A stretch of 64,000 nt of DNA from Gnetum montanum (GCA_015680685.1 MNCI01008651.1:161301-225300); one strand, 5' to 3'. Counted from the first letter of the stretch, positions 1-12,860 are shown. The notes: a model not told the origin generated them from the letters alone. Numbers and translations: made by a program.

Positions 1-534
1 TCATAACAGACTATCCATATCATTATTTTCAACATCATAACCTATTCATATAACCTAAATGAGATGTGAAAGACAGCATGGAAAATAGCAGTTATCATAA
101 ATTCTGAACACAAAAGCTTTGATTGAACTAGATGATTAGACATTAAGCAAGAATGCTTCAGAAATCCTATCAACTCCTAAAATCTGTTTAAAACCCATCT
201 TTACATAGGTATATCCAAGATATTAGAACAGTCATTTTATAAAGCCATAGTACATCTGAAGCATAGCTTCAAATTTTTGTCACTGTGTGCAAAGTATGCA
301 CAGGTATAAAGTATATTTCCTGCATTTTAGTGAAAATGATAGTTATCAAATTACAATAAACTATATTGTATTTAGTATATAGCATAATAAAAATCTATAT
401 GCCTTTCACATAGCAAAACAAATAATGGTAAGCACTCATGGAAAATAATATCAAAGAGAGCTTCACAATTGATATTTTTATTGAAAATGTAAACAGAAAT
501 AAAATCACCAGTTGAAATTCACAGTATAAGTTAC

Positions 535-3500
535 CTGTAATCAATTAATTTCCCCTCTCGTTTCCCTGTGGAATCTAAACGATGTCGCATATCCAAGTGA
601 TTTCTAGGCTTTTCCTAAAAACCAGACAGGTGAATCATTAATCAATGTTTGCTACTAATTTTTTAAGAATCTTACTAGTAGCAGAATGTTAAATTGAAAA
701 AGGCCTATTATTTTCCTTTAGCGGAGTGTTATGGGTAGATAAAGGTACTTGATTAAAAATATATATATAAGGCCCTTTCATTAATAAGATATATAAGCAT
801 TCTATTTCATAATAAACTATATGTAAAAAGGACTAAGAAGCCATTGCAGAAGTTTTATAGCATTTGTAAATGAGAAAATCAAACATTAGCAGAAAAATTA
901 AATTACAACACCTCCAACAGCAAGTGTCCTAATCACAACATTCTGTTCCATGATGACAAACAAGTCATCGCAATCTTCTTTAATAACAAGTTCACAAAAA
1001 TGATTCAGCTACAAAGTTTCTTACCCAATATACATATTCCTTAGACAAATTTGGACAAATTTATCTGCCAAAACAATTTGATGATGAAAAATTTTCAGCT
1101 TTCAAATGTTTGGGAGTTGTATTCTTGAATTTTTTATGTTTTATTTAACAAATTTAATTGGATGAAAAAAAAACGTGTGCAACTGCATTCAATCATATTG
1201 TAACACCAGATCAAACTTTTAAAAGGTATCAGAACTTCATTAGTGTACGAATCCATGCAGTCAGGATCTCCTATCCATACAGGCTAAGAGCATATCTATA
1301 TAGACTTAGGTATCATTTAACGATACCTAAATAAGTTAATGACATATAATACCACATTTTGTGGCTAAAAACGTTACCATTCACATTTAAGAAAAATTTG
1401 AACCTGTGACCTTATAACATTTTAAATCAAGCATACTGTCCAACAGTTGAAGAAGGTGGTTAATGAAGGCGATCCAAGACTTGATAAAGATGCAGGTTTT
1501 TGAAATACATAGAACCTTCCAATAGTTTTATTTTGATTAAGCTGCAACGACTGATAGAATTCTTTTGGTTCTAATTTTAAAGCTTAAAAAGTAGCATGGT
1601 TTGACTCAGCATTCAATCCTGTTTTAAATCTTTCATTTTCGTTCTTCTATTCTGAGATATCTTTTACCATCCAGGCAGAAATATAACAAGATTAAAATAA
1701 TAAGAGGAAGAAATTGAACTGCTTCGGTTCATTGATTGTTATGTATAATAGCCCCTCATCACCGGTGACAACGACCCTTCCATACAGCATTACAAACATT
1801 CCAAAATTTTACATTTTTGCAAGATAACTTTAATTGCCCCTTTTTTCTATATATCTGTACATGTAACACATTATGCAAGAGTGCAACTGGGAACACTCTT
1901 GCAGTAGAATTGTCACAATATTTGAAAATAAAAAGTTACCACCAATCATATGGTTATCTATATGTAAAATTGCAAATGTGAGAAATATAACTTAAAAAGA
2001 GAAATATATATCAAGAATAATCATACTAAATGTAAATTGAACATGTGAGATTGTGTATACATTTAGTTCCATAGTACTCACATTGGAAAGGGCAGTCTCC
2101 AGCTCAACCTGCACATATAGAATTGAGGTTTATTAGATAGCTTTCTATAAAGAATAATTCAACCTTAAAACTACTATATTATTACATGGAAATAATTAAT
2201 AATTAAAACTACAGTCTGAAATCAATATTCCTCAGTTATTGTTAATAGAATGACACCACAGCCAATGGGTAACATATTCTGCATAAAATTCAAAAACTTA
2301 AGAAACAAAAAAATGAAAAAATTCCAAGTACAATGCAAAGATCCAAAGATACAATCATTATATTCAAACAAAAATTAAAACGAACAAAACAAAAAGAAGT
2401 GCAATGTTGTAATTTCATATTAAATGAATAACGTAATATTTTTGTAAAGTTTCCTCTCTTTTTTTCTTTTTTTTTTTGGTTTGGAAACTTCAACCCGAGT
2501 GAAGAGAATTGAAATAAGCATATTAGGGTTTGCAATGCATGATGTCAACAATCACATCAATGGAGCAAATATCAACTCCAAGAATTACAATCAGAAAATA
2601 ACAATAGTCATCGTAAAAATGCTGGCAGAAGCAGAAGGGAAGTCTACGGTGTTAACTTACATGCTCAAGTTGGTTCACTACAAGTTAGCTATAAATTAGC
2701 TGACCATGAAATATCTTGATATTCAAACTATAAACAATGATCCAACACTAATGAGGTAAAAGTCTAGAATGATAAAGAATAAAAATTGGAATAAAAGATG
2801 TAGAAGTACTAACAGTTAACAAAGAAATGATGAAACGAAAGTAGAACAAAGAAAATTTCAAAAACTAACCAAGAAATTTACCAGAAACAAATTAATACCC
2901 AACAACAGAATACAATACAGCAGTTTGCACAGTCTAGGTTAGAAAAGTGACATGAACTTTGGCTAAAAGAACCAACCACAAGGAATCATAATACTGGGGC
3001 ACAAAAGGACATAAACGGATGAAGAAATGGATTATGTTGGGAAAAGAAAATAATCCAAAGAATAAATTTTGCAAGTAAAATATGATTCATGTATTTTTTT
3101 TATTCACTTAAAGGCTATTGCAATTTTAGAACTGTTATAATTACAAAACCTGCATTACCATCAGTACGTTGATTTGCTTTTGTCTTTTCTTCAAATACAT
3201 AAATTCATTCAAGTTTCTAAACATGCTAGTCATTAAACGAAATAATCTGTATTTGCAACTTTTAAGCAAGCTAGATAGGGCTATGATCTTTATTTGGCAT
3301 TAAGGTATATTTCTATTCAAACATGTTCCCCTATTCAGAAAGGCTTCTAACGATCAAGATGTACGAAAGCACTATCATGTAATAAAAAATAAAAGAACAA
3401 TCAATCAATAAATCAATTTTTTAGACTCCTGCTTACTAATTAACATCTTGATGTCATACATTGTAAACAAAAAATCTTGATATACTCACATCAGTTTAAA

Positions 3501-3773
3501 AAGCTAGAGAGACAACATTTCAAGGAGAAAGAAACTTATGGAAAGATACTTGAACTGAAAGTACTTTGAAGGCTACAGATCAATTGTGACAACAGAGCTT
3601 AAATTCTCTGAAATTATTAAAGATCCAATAAAACGATTGGATGAGTAATAAAAACTTACAGCCACGGCCTTACAAGCCAAGCATTTGTCATCAATGGCAG
3701 AAACGCGGAATACCGTGCATGTCAATAAAATAATCAATGTGGCCAAACATTTTGTTAAGCTGCAAGCTACCAT
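535..3773 (-). CDS. Canopy / DUF3456 (MIR-interacting saposin-like) ER protein, 5' three exons only
   Basis: Coding exons on the minus strand are 3773-3660 (38 codons), 2108-2082 (a 27-nt micro-exon) and 614-535 (26 codons plus 2 nt). All have GT donors and AG acceptors, and the phases join (0, 0, 2). The product begins with a hydrophobic signal peptide (about residues 1-26, ending VSA). It is followed by IDDKCLACKAVA with a CxxC pair, then VELETALSN, then EKPRNHLDMRHRLDS and GKREGKLIDYR. From family knowledge this is the N-terminal part of plant DUF3456/Canopy proteins, small ER-luminal saposin-fold proteins. Introns are about 1.55 and 1.47 kb. The remaining exons, expected to carry the ELLDGLC-type segment, are not in the first 534 bases and must lie beyond the left edge. 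The family assignment rests on remembered motif similarity; the exon structure is directly visible. Confidence 0.82.
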
Positions 3774-4439
3774 AGTGACTTGTTGCCAAACAAAAAACAG
3801 AAAAGCCCGAGCAGCAGTTTATCAATTTGAATCTTCTGATGCGGGATCCGCAAAGCCAATGGCAGATCGACAGAACAACTACGTCGTAGAGTTTGCTGCT
3901 ACTCAGTTTTCTGCACTAAGTTTCGTTTTAAAACGCCGTCGGTCAATGCTTATTTTCATTCTACACTAACTTTTTTTTTGAAACGATGATAATAATCTTC
4001 CCCCTCCGTAATCAATGTTCATTTTATGTTTTCTTTGAAAAATGTCCCGTCAGGAGGCACATTGTACCGTGGAAAAAAAACAAGTTGAATGTTCTCCGGT
4101 TCCGAGCAGTTGATTTACTCAAATTTTTCCATATGAGAATGACCGACCACGTGACAAAGAGACGCAGGCTTTCCCTTTTTTCTCAACCAAAGCTTCTTTG
4201 TCATCTCTTTTTGGTTTTGAGTATGGCGGTGTCCAACCTTTTTTTTATTTTTAATTTTATCAAAAACCATCCGGGGATTATTAAGGAGCAATTGGCTTTT
4301 TAACCACTAAAGCGTAGGATTACGTTGGGTAGGTTGTCATTTCATTACTGAAATTTCCCTAGTATTTTCTTTTTTAAATCCGTGAGGGACAATGCCTCAT
4401 CCTTTTTCTATCTCAAAATAGAGGTTTTTCAGAATTCAT
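3774..4439. promoter_or_regulatory. 5' flank of the Canopy-like gene
   Basis: This non-coding stretch lies upstream of the minus-strand start at 3773. A perfect G-box palindrome (CACGTG) is at 4148-4153, about 375 bp upstream of the ATG. A T-rich tract at 4239-4259 could be the poly(A) end, seen on the minus strand, of the adjacent LINE. No clear TATA box was seen. Open frames on the plus strand here have no recognisable content. Confidence 0.35.
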
Positions 4440-4873
4440 CTTATCTTAGTTGAAACCCATGTAAATACCTATTACACCAATTCCAAAAGCTAAGCTACAA
4501 GCAAGGGGACAACCAAAAAAACAATGGATGAATGTACCTTCCATGTTGTAGATAGGATATCTTGGGTCATTAACACCTGAATGAGAGGCTGAATACCAAG
4601 AGGCAAACCTTAATGAATCAAATACCATAGAAAATGTCTAATCCTTTAAGGAGTAGGGGCATTCGATATCTTTAGAATTCACTGCTTCAATAACTACGCA
4701 TTGTGATTAACCTTTCAAAGATAATTGGAACTTGGCCAAATATTAGTATTAAAACTAATAAGATTTTACATAATCTTGGGCCAATATGAAAAAACATTAT
4801 GGCCATTAATCTAAGAAAAATCAAGAAAACTATTATGAGAATCTTGAAAAGCTATACTTCTATCCAAACTATT
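4440..4873 (-). mobile_element. LINE-1, 3' part (zinc-finger RT tail), left of E1
   Basis: Minus-strand translation of about 4446-4628 contains IHCFFGCPLACSLAFGIG, resembling the HLFF-x-CPFA zinc-binding segment at the C-terminus of plant L1-type reverse transcriptases (zf-RVT). The coding sequence is interrupted by stops. The piece ends at 4873, where E1 begins after the target duplication CTATT. The same LINE resumes at 20713 after CTATC, so E1 cut through its 3' half. The 3' end of the LINE on the left is not sharply defined. Confidence 0.5.
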
Positions 4874-5748
4874 TGATGAGTGGCAAGGTACCCTACACTC
4901 AACCATATGAATACGAGCATTCACGCACAATCTAATCGAACTTCGCAGACCGGCTAGTTGTGGTATCTAGATAGTTACTCGTTGATTACAATTTGCTTTC
5001 TTCCCACTTGGACTAGTATTTATGTTGTCACATATGGTTTAGTCCAGAGTGAGGTGTATGATGTGGTTCTAAACTAGTGCTACTTCTAGAGGCAATGGAA
5101 AATAACTTTAATTGGACTAAGGAGGAGAGAGAGAGAGAATCTAACTATGAGAAAATAGGAGGAGAGAATCTAAGCTAGCCTATTTGCAATGAGTATCTAT
5201 TCCTTAATTATCCATACACATCTTGGACCTCGTGTACCACTACCACTGGGATTACCAAGTGCATGTCCTTGGTACGCTGCTAGGTTACCAAGTAGTCACA
5301 CTTAAATGTTCGTGGTTAAGTCGTACTCATTCCGCGATTAATAATAGGGATAGGAAATGAGGGTGAGAGATATTAATTAAGAAAGCAATAAATAATAATT
5401 AAACAACTAAAACTAAGTGAATGTTGCAATGATAAAGTAATCTCGATCTTTATTGTCAGTCATGTGCATGTCCAAGTACATCACACTCGAATAAAGGTGT
5501 CGTTCAATTACAATCATCACACTGCAGGCATGCACTAGGAGAAAGGGTTGAGAAGAACTAACAAATGACTGAAAAACTAACTGACTAAGAACTAATTCCT
5601 AACTGACTTTCCCATGTGTCCACATGTGTATTTATAGGTCCACACAGGAGTCATGATATCGTGTATCTGATATTATTATTTAGGTCACAATATTGCATAC
5701 CCGATATCGTGGATCCGATATCGGAGCCTGACAAATCATGGTTCATCA
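4874..5748 (-). repeat. E1 3' LTR
   Basis: On the plus strand it runs from TGATGAGTGGCAAGG to GGTTCATCA, so in element orientation it starts TGATGAACC and ends CTCATCA. U3 (plus-strand 5640-5748) has several GATATC and GATATC-like sites next to a TATAAATA-type box (5630s). A GA-rich microsatellite lies at about 5124-5138. It aligns along most of its length with 12959-13612. Confidence 0.88.
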
Positions 5749-5760
5749 TACCCCCACGAC
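5749..5760 (-). other. E1 polypurine tract
   Basis: The minus strand reads GTCGTGGGGGTA immediately before the 3' LTR. This fits the plus-strand-primer position, and the form matches the tracts of E2 (19791-19802), E3 and E4 (43021-43032). Confidence 0.8.
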
Positions 5761-5934
5761 TGAATGAAAACTCATCCTCGAGTTAAAAAAAATGAGAACA
5801 AGCCCAATTAATTACATAGTGAATAGGTATGGGATTATTGACTGACTTGGAATTTATTCATGCCGTAGCGGGGAATTGAATACAACAAAATTGGGACACG
5901 AACACAAAATTTCAATTACAAAATTTTATTGGAA

Positions 5935-8691
5935 CTCATGTGGTTCTAGGTGGCGGTGGCTCCTCCATGAGTCGCTTCCCCTTGTCTTGTGCTCCAGGTT
6001 TTGGGATCTGGTGGCTCTGAAGGAGTGCTTGGAGCTTTTCCTCTTCAGTTCAGGGGTCCTATGCCATCCACGTTGATGCTTCAATGTTTGATGGAGTCGG
6101 CACTTCCCATGGACACAGTAGTTGCAAGAACATCTGATTTGCCTTGACATACCAGGCCACAAATAGCCGTCGTTTCTCCTTGTAGGCTTTGACTTTATCC
6201 TTGTAGTCCTTGTAATTTGTAAGCCATCAAGCCAAGTCTGCTGCGACATCTTTTTGCCCTTGGTAGCTGGCCTTAACCACCTCTAACTTAGAATTTGCAA
6301 CTTCTAGCCTTTGCAATGTTTTCTTGCACTTCACCAATTCAGTTTTATATTTGGCATATGTGGTAGTTACCTGCTTCTCCAGCTCTATTTTCAAGTGTCC
6401 TGCTATTAACATGGCTAAATTAGCATACCGCAGGTTTGCCAATTCCATGTACTCTGTAAGATCTTGTACATGTAGGTCTCGACTTTTTAGCTCGCCAATC
6501 AGTGTGTTGAGCATTGAAGGTGTTAATGTGGGCCTTGGCCATATGGATTTCTTTTTCGATGACTTGCTTGTACATCCCCACTTGGTCTCTGAAGTGTTCT
6601 TTTAACTTTTCATGTTGCTTGGCCTCATTTTGCCATGTGCTTATTTCAATGGTTGTCTTCTCACAGATTGTATGTACCTCCTCCATTGAGAGGGTTCAAT
6701 TCTCTCTGGCCAAGCGATTCATGTCCTAGTTGACCCTAACTAATTGTTCTCGTAGCTGCTAAAAATTTTCTTCGAAGAACATTCTTTTGTTTCTCCATAG
6801 TGGTCAACCAAAGATTGTCTGTGACAAGCTATTTATTCTCTTCTTGTAAGACCTTGAGTGCTTTGGTATGCGTGTATGTTTGCACTTGTGCCTTGGAAGC
6901 ATCCCAATCAGCCTTCTCTTTATCCTCTACCACCTTTTTTTTATCTGTCAATAATTTATTGAGTTTCTCAGTTTTGAAAGATTCTAGTTGGTTTGCGGGA
7001 ATGAATTGAGATGGGTTCCGCTATGCAACTTGTAGGGCAATGAGCTTCTCTTGGAGTCTTTCCAACTCCACCTCTGCATGCTCAGCCTTGATCTTTGCCA
7101 TGACCAACTTCCCCTTAGTGGAGATGAGTTCTGATTGAGTTGCTATGACATCTTGCGAGATGTCAAACAAGGACATTTTTACTTATCTTGCCTGCAACAA
7201 CTAATCAAGGACATCCTCATGCTCCGTAGGAGTCATTGAGGGACCGGCCAGAGTTTGAGCATCATGTGCTCTTGTGAAATCTGCCAGTGGCACAATAGGG
7301 ATATTGAAGGACTTTTTGATGTGATCTGTGACCACTTCTATGGCTTCCACTACATCTTGGTGCTGCATGACCACTACTGTGGTCCCTTCACCGGTTTCTA
7401 ATTGCACTTGGAAAGATGTAGCATTCCTTGAAATCTGTTGTGACCAATGTGTCTCCCCTCCTCCTATTTGAATGGACACCTTGCCCTGTGTGTGATCTAT
7501 AGAAACGATGGACCATACAGCATCATTGATGACTCGAAAGAAATTGGCATCATCACAACTTCCTCAACTGACCGTCTCAGCGATGGCCCTGAGATGGCTC
7601 ATCAATGGTTGATAATCCTATGGCGGTGGTGGTAGTTGGTCTCGCTGGCTCGTGTTGGGCCTTGCTTCTCATTGTTGAATGGGCCCTGTGCTTGGGAGTT
7701 GGCTAGGCCCTGCAGTTTGAGTTACAGTGAGCCCCACCATCTATTCTTGTTCTGGCTCTAGTGTCTCACCAACATTTTTCCTTGGGGCTGGTGGCTTTAG
7801 CAATTCATCGAATGAAGCATTTTGGGCCTTTTTGGGGACGTCATTAGTATACCCCAGAATTCTAGCATGTTTGCATAGCTTCCTAATGAGACATGAGAAG
7901 GGCAATGCAAACTTCCCTATCTTGCGTTCCTCAAACCTCCTTAGAATCTCCATAAGGTATAAGTGGGGTAGGTTAGCATTAACCTTGCCCATCAATATAG
8001 TGCTTCCTCTGGCCACATACGTGGAGATTCTATTCAATCCTTTCGTGGGGAAGATGTGATAAATACCAATCTTGAAATACATTCTTTCTTTCAGCATTAA
8101 TTCTCCATATGTCTTGTCTTCCTTGCCATATGCCCTTTTCAACCAAATTTTTCGTGCATCAGCATCAGAGTGAGTGGGCAGGTGAGCAAATTTTGGACTT
8201 GTATTCGAAAGATTCAACACTTCCAAAATGGCCTTGGTGGAAAAATCTATAGACACACCACCAATGTCAACTGTGGTAGCTTCTTCTTTGTTGTGCCAAA
8301 ATTGGTATGTTTCTCATAAGTACCAGGCACGACTTTTAGAGAGGATAGGCCATAATGGGGACCCTTTAAGTTGGTCCCTAACAACTTCAGGGACTAACTC
8401 CGCGAAAGGTCCAAAGTTTAGTTCCATGATCACAGCTACTGATGTGGACCTTTCATGGATTTCTTGCACACATTCCAAGGACAACGTGAGATGTTATCCT
8501 TGTTCAAGCGCTTCAACCACTCCTCCTTATGCCTGTCCCGATTGCACAGTAATAGGAAGCTCTTGATGAATGCTGAATGATTGTGCCTCTTGCTCTGCAC
8601 GTTCCTCGGGAGACACTTGGTCTCTGCCTCTTCTTGGTCATTTGAACACACCTTGGGAGGGTCCTCCTTGTTGTCCACGTTTAGGGGCCAT
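5935..8691 (-). pseudogene. E1 additional ORF (aORF): globular N-terminus plus coiled-coil protein, degraded
   Basis: A near-continuous minus-strand frame starts at an ATG at 8691 (MAPKRGQQGGPSQG). It runs about 900 codons, with several stops and at least one frame change near 6.5 kb. The first about 320 codons look globular and include an intact stretch of 171 codons (8256-7741) with motifs such as GKVNANLPHLYL and ALPFSCLIRKLC. From about 7.2 to 6.2 kb the translation is rich in E, K, Q and L with heptad-like spacing, suggesting a coiled coil. The tail contains LLCPWEVPTPSNIEAS, a TEEEKLQALLQ segment and a PPPP run. The N-terminal part recalls the 'putative plant transposon protein' domain found in some plant LTR elements, but I could not confirm this. 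It lies between gag and the 3' LTR, the position of extra or env-like ORFs in Athila/Tat elements. No transmembrane segment was seen. Function unknown. Confidence 0.65.
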
Positions 8692-9189
8692 CTGCAATGA
8701 CATGGGGCCAATTATTAGTAAGGTTGCTTACAAATTTTGATTTATACCTTACTTTTTACCTTTAATGGGTTTGTTTCTTGTTTCGTGTGATTTAGAGTTA
8801 GGAAATTTTATGGAAATGTCCCCTAAAAGTTTGATCTTAGGCCCAATTTGATTAGGTGGCTTCAAAATTTAACTCTCCTGGTATGGGTGAAGAGATAAAA
8901 TTGATTTTGGCAACATGTTTAATGTTTTGATGGTCAATTACCCTTTATAGTATCCTTTAGGCGATGATGAATTTCAGAAAATTTATGCACAACTGAGAAT
9001 GTACCCATTCCCCACAACTAAGCTTAACACTCTGAGGTCAGATAGGTTCAATCGAAATGGAAATCGGAGTGCTAGCAATTAAGTTAGGGTTGTTGGATGA
9101 GAGGCGCGTAAGTTAGCAAGTTCGTGGAGAAAATTTGAAAAACTCCCCCCATGTGAACAGTTCAAAATGATGTTGATGTGTGTGGGGGG

Positions 9190-9270
9190 TCCATATATAT
9201 AGTTTTTGTTGACATGATATCATGTACCTGATAGCGTGGCCCCGATATCACACCCAACTTGATATCGGAT
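9190..9270 (-). promoter_or_regulatory. internal promoter-like segment upstream of the E1 aORF
   Basis: Three exact GATATC palindromes (9216-9221, 9244-9249, 9261-9266), plus degenerate copies at 9230 and 9271, lie just upstream, in minus orientation, of an ATATATAT box at 9193-9200. The nearest palindrome is about 16 bp from the box, similar to the 15-20 bp gap in the LTR promoters of this clan. The aORF start (8691) is about 500 bp downstream. The flanking sequence does not resemble the LTR ends or the R/U5 half, so it is not simply a solo LTR. Confidence 0.5.
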
Positions 9271-9299
9271 ACCCGATTTTGCAACCTATGTAACATAGG

Positions 9300-10630
9300 G
9301 TACTTAATAAAATTGATGATTTTTTTAAATTCTAAGGCCAAAAATGAAGGATTTGAGGTTAATTTGAGAGGTTCAGGGTAACATGGAATAGACTGAAAGG
9401 CATAAGAGGTATAATGGGGTAGAATCTAACAATAAAATTCATGAATATGATGAGGAGAAAGGACATGTGTTGGTACATAGGAATGTTTGAATTAGAGGGA
9501 TGATAAAGGAAAGAATAATGTTGGCCATAAAGTACTCGGGGGGTATAAAATAATGTGGTGGTGTGCAACAAGTACAAATTACAAAAGTCACGCAAGTGGG
9601 TCCTCCCTAAAGTAGGTTCCAACCTATAATGCCCTTGCGTAACCACCCTGAAAATGTTCATAGGCACTAAAAGGGTTAAATGTAATCTACACTGATGTAA
9701 CAAAACACATAAATGTTGATACCATCATGATGAGATATGAATTCAATGTTATACAAGACATAAGTCATAATTACATGAACAGCGAGATGAGATGAATTGT
9801 AAAAGGAATTGTAGATATTGGGACATGAGGTAACTAACCCAGGGCACAATGAATCTTGAGTGTAAGGCATGATTAATGTGTCATTAGCCCATCGCTCTAA
9901 AATCAAGACTAAGTCTATTCCTCCGATCAATGACATTACATTGTTTCATCCCATGGTGAATAGCCATAAGAGTACCATGACAACAAGGCATACGATCACT
10001 TGGCATTTTGTTCAAGGGAGGAGTGATGTGGAATTGCTTTGTGGCACTTTTGTCTTGATCTTTCTTTTTTTTTTCTTTGAATGCTTAATCCAGAGAAGCT
10101 ACCTACCTTCAGGCATGGGTGCATGTCTTTCCAGTGGGACCCCCTAGAAGAGCATTGGTTTTTTTTTTTTTGATGAGTGCCTTTATTACTCTTACTCCCA
10201 TTCTTTTTTAGATCTTCAAGGATCTTAGTACAACCAAGCTACATGATAGCACCTACAGATGTCAACAAAGAGAATCCACAAGTCCCCTTGATGTCACACC
10301 CTAGCCATTCCTACTTAGTCTATCAGTTTTTGCTCTAGGCATAATGAGCACAATATTACTTTTAAGTTTTTGTGATGACAAGAATATCACTGTACCTAGA
10401 GTAGAACCTCTTATTAACAGAATGGATGGGTGGATGTGATGGGCTCACTATCCAAATAATTAGTTACTTGAGACTTGATAGCATCGAACAACACCTCAAC
10501 CAACGGGTTACATGAGTATTCTATTTACCGATGAGATTACCCTCAAAAAGATAAAACAACAAATTGAAAGATGAAAAACTAGAAAACAAAAAATTGTAAA
10601 ATCAAAGAAAAAGAAAAATATTTATTAATT
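9300..10630 (-). other. E1 non-coding interval between gag and aORF promoter
   Basis: No coding sequence was recognised. Minus-strand open frames here are low-complexity and I treat them as chance. About 9580-9680 (minus strand) contains a block also present in E2 (18980-19060) and E4 (42280-42360), including GGGCATTA and GGGAGGACCCACT. Poly-T runs occur at 10065-10075 and 10159-10171. Confidence 0.5.
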
Positions 10631-12860
10631 CTACTTGTTAGAATGTAGGATATCCACCATGACTAAATAGTTGAGCATGACCAGAATAAATAAATGGAAG
10701 ATTAGGATCCATGCATGTTGGAAATATTGGGACCCAGTCATATCCAACCCATTTGGTGTCTTTTGATGTGGTGGTTGGAATGTGCCCAAACTAGGGTTCA
10801 CACACTTGATTAATGTTGACATAGTAGGACAAGTTATAACAGGTGGTTAATTGATAAGGAGTTGACCCACTATGGCACCCATGACCGTAAGATGGTATGC
10901 AAGGATTAGTATGTCTCCCTACATGGCTATATTCATTGGGCCCCATAGTTGTTGGAGTTTTGATTGGTGGCCCTGATAAGGTAACACAAGGCATTGGATT
11001 TGAGGAGAAGGATGCACCATAGTGCTGAACTTGTGCTAAGTGGGAGGATGCAGTGGTCTTAGAACTATGCAATCCATTTCTATGGTCATGCCTAGAGAAG
11101 GGATGCCTTCAATGTTGTGGAGGATTCTCACTACGGTTGATAGTAGCAGCATAAGTAGCATTCGTCGGTTGGTGCTGTAGTGCAAAACCCTTGAGTACAA
11201 TTGGTGGAAATGTAGAAGGAGGTGAATGATGAGAATATTGAGGGTGAGGAGAAGTGTAAGGCACATGAGGTGGTGATCATGTTGGAAAGGACACAGGCTG
11301 ATAGTACTTAGGAGAATAATAACAATGTGGTGAGATAGAAGATGTTGACCCGGTTGGGGAAATAGGATGTTGAACCTGATAACCACTTAGATTCAGATGA
11401 TATGAAGGGTGTGACTGATTTGAGGGTGGCCTCCCCCACGACTGGGATTTTTGCCACTATGATTGAACACAATATTTTTGTATGAACTCTGGATGTAGCA
11501 TTCCTTCTCAATGCTCATGTAAATGTGACAAGATTGGGCATTGGCCTTTGGGATGATCGTACAGACAAATATTACATTGATATGTATGATTAGCAATTGA
11601 GCTCTTATTCTCTTTGACCCTTCTTTCTGATTGTCTAAGGAAATTCTGTCCTACTTCTTAGTTTATCATGGTTCTACCTCTAATAGTGTTGGCATATTCT
11701 CCACATTTTTCATGTATCCATTTTGTCATCTTATTGATCTTTGCCTCAATTTCATCTAGTGATTGTTGTACTGGCAAAGATTATTCCACCTCCTTGAGAT
11801 GAGTTGATTTCTCCTCTTCATGATTATGGACCTTTGTTAGGTTGAGATTTTGCTCCCGTTGAGATTTTTCAACATTCTCCCATTTAGCCATTTCTCTTTC
11901 TTCTTTTGCTAGCTGCTTAATAAGCTCTTGGAAATGATGGGTTTGTAGTTCATACAGTTGACCTGGGGCATACATCCCTAAGGTTTCCTTTGTTTCATTA
12001 CAGAGCCCATCTATGATATGGTACATTAGCCTCTCCTCGGAGAACCCATGGCTTGGGTAGTTGTTTAACAGTGCATAATATCTTTCTAAGGCCATGTCCA
12101 AGGGTTCATGTTATGCTTGTTTTCATTCTTGGATTTGTCTCCTCAAGGTTGACACTCTTGCATAGGTTTGATATCTTTCATTGAAGAGTTCTACCATTGT
12201 TGGCCAACGTCGAATTGATTTCGGTTTTAAAAACCTATACCATACTTTTGCTTGGCCAACGGGTGTCGTGGGAAAGAGCTTAAGTCTTTGCCATCCATTA
12301 TCAATATTGTTCCATATACAAGAATCATGGAAAGATTGTAAATGATGTTGCGGATCTAAATCATATCCTCCTAAAAACTTGGGAAAGTTGTTTAAATCAA
12401 GCCTAGGTAGATGGCTTTCCTTACTATGCCTGTGGGATATTTGAATAGCCTCTTGTATATGCATTAGGCTCTTAGTGATTAACAGGGATTCATTGTCACT
12501 AAGTAGGTTATAAGTTTATGAGTCGGGATGATGTTTTCTTTGTTCATGTTGGCGTTCCTAACTTTGCCTGTGAGTTTGAATTTTATTTCTATGTCACCCC
12601 CTTGAGGAATAATCATCCATTCTTGGGGATGTCCCATCTTCACTAGAGATGTCTAAGTTGGATGACAAAATTCCTTGAGTATCATTGGGGTGACATCTAT
12701 GAGTTGGGATGAAACTCCTGCATAAGATCAAGTACTCCAAACTCCTTCGTTGGTTCTCCAAGAAATTGCCTCCTCTAGATGTTGCGTTATCATAGTCTTG
12801 TGAGAGAGACATTATTGTGAATTTGTGTGTGACTTCTCTTAATTTTTTTCTTTGCAATTA
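10630..12860 (-). pseudogene. E1 gag (capsid domain plus Pro/Tyr/Gln-rich tail), degraded
   Basis: The minus-strand frame 12464-11781 has one region of stops near 12.1 kb. It encodes a Ty3-type retrotransposon gag capsid: LDLNNFPKFLGGYDLDPQ, then W..LKLFP, AKVWYRFLKP, FNERYQTYARVSTLRRQ and LERYYALLNNYP. This matches the gag of E2 and E4 block by block. Upstream, 12857-12594 is a short frame after the primer site that may hold the gag start. Downstream, 11.6-10.6 kb is a P/H/Y/Q-rich tail with many stops. No protease motif follows, unlike in E2, E3 and E4. Confidence 0.8.

Noticed and set aside
9359-9936. Minus-strand open frames of 86-114 codons with hydrophobic stretches, possible env-like protein
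   Set aside because: They overlap a block conserved as non-coding DNA in E2 and E4, are low in complexity, and have no signal peptide or conserved motif.
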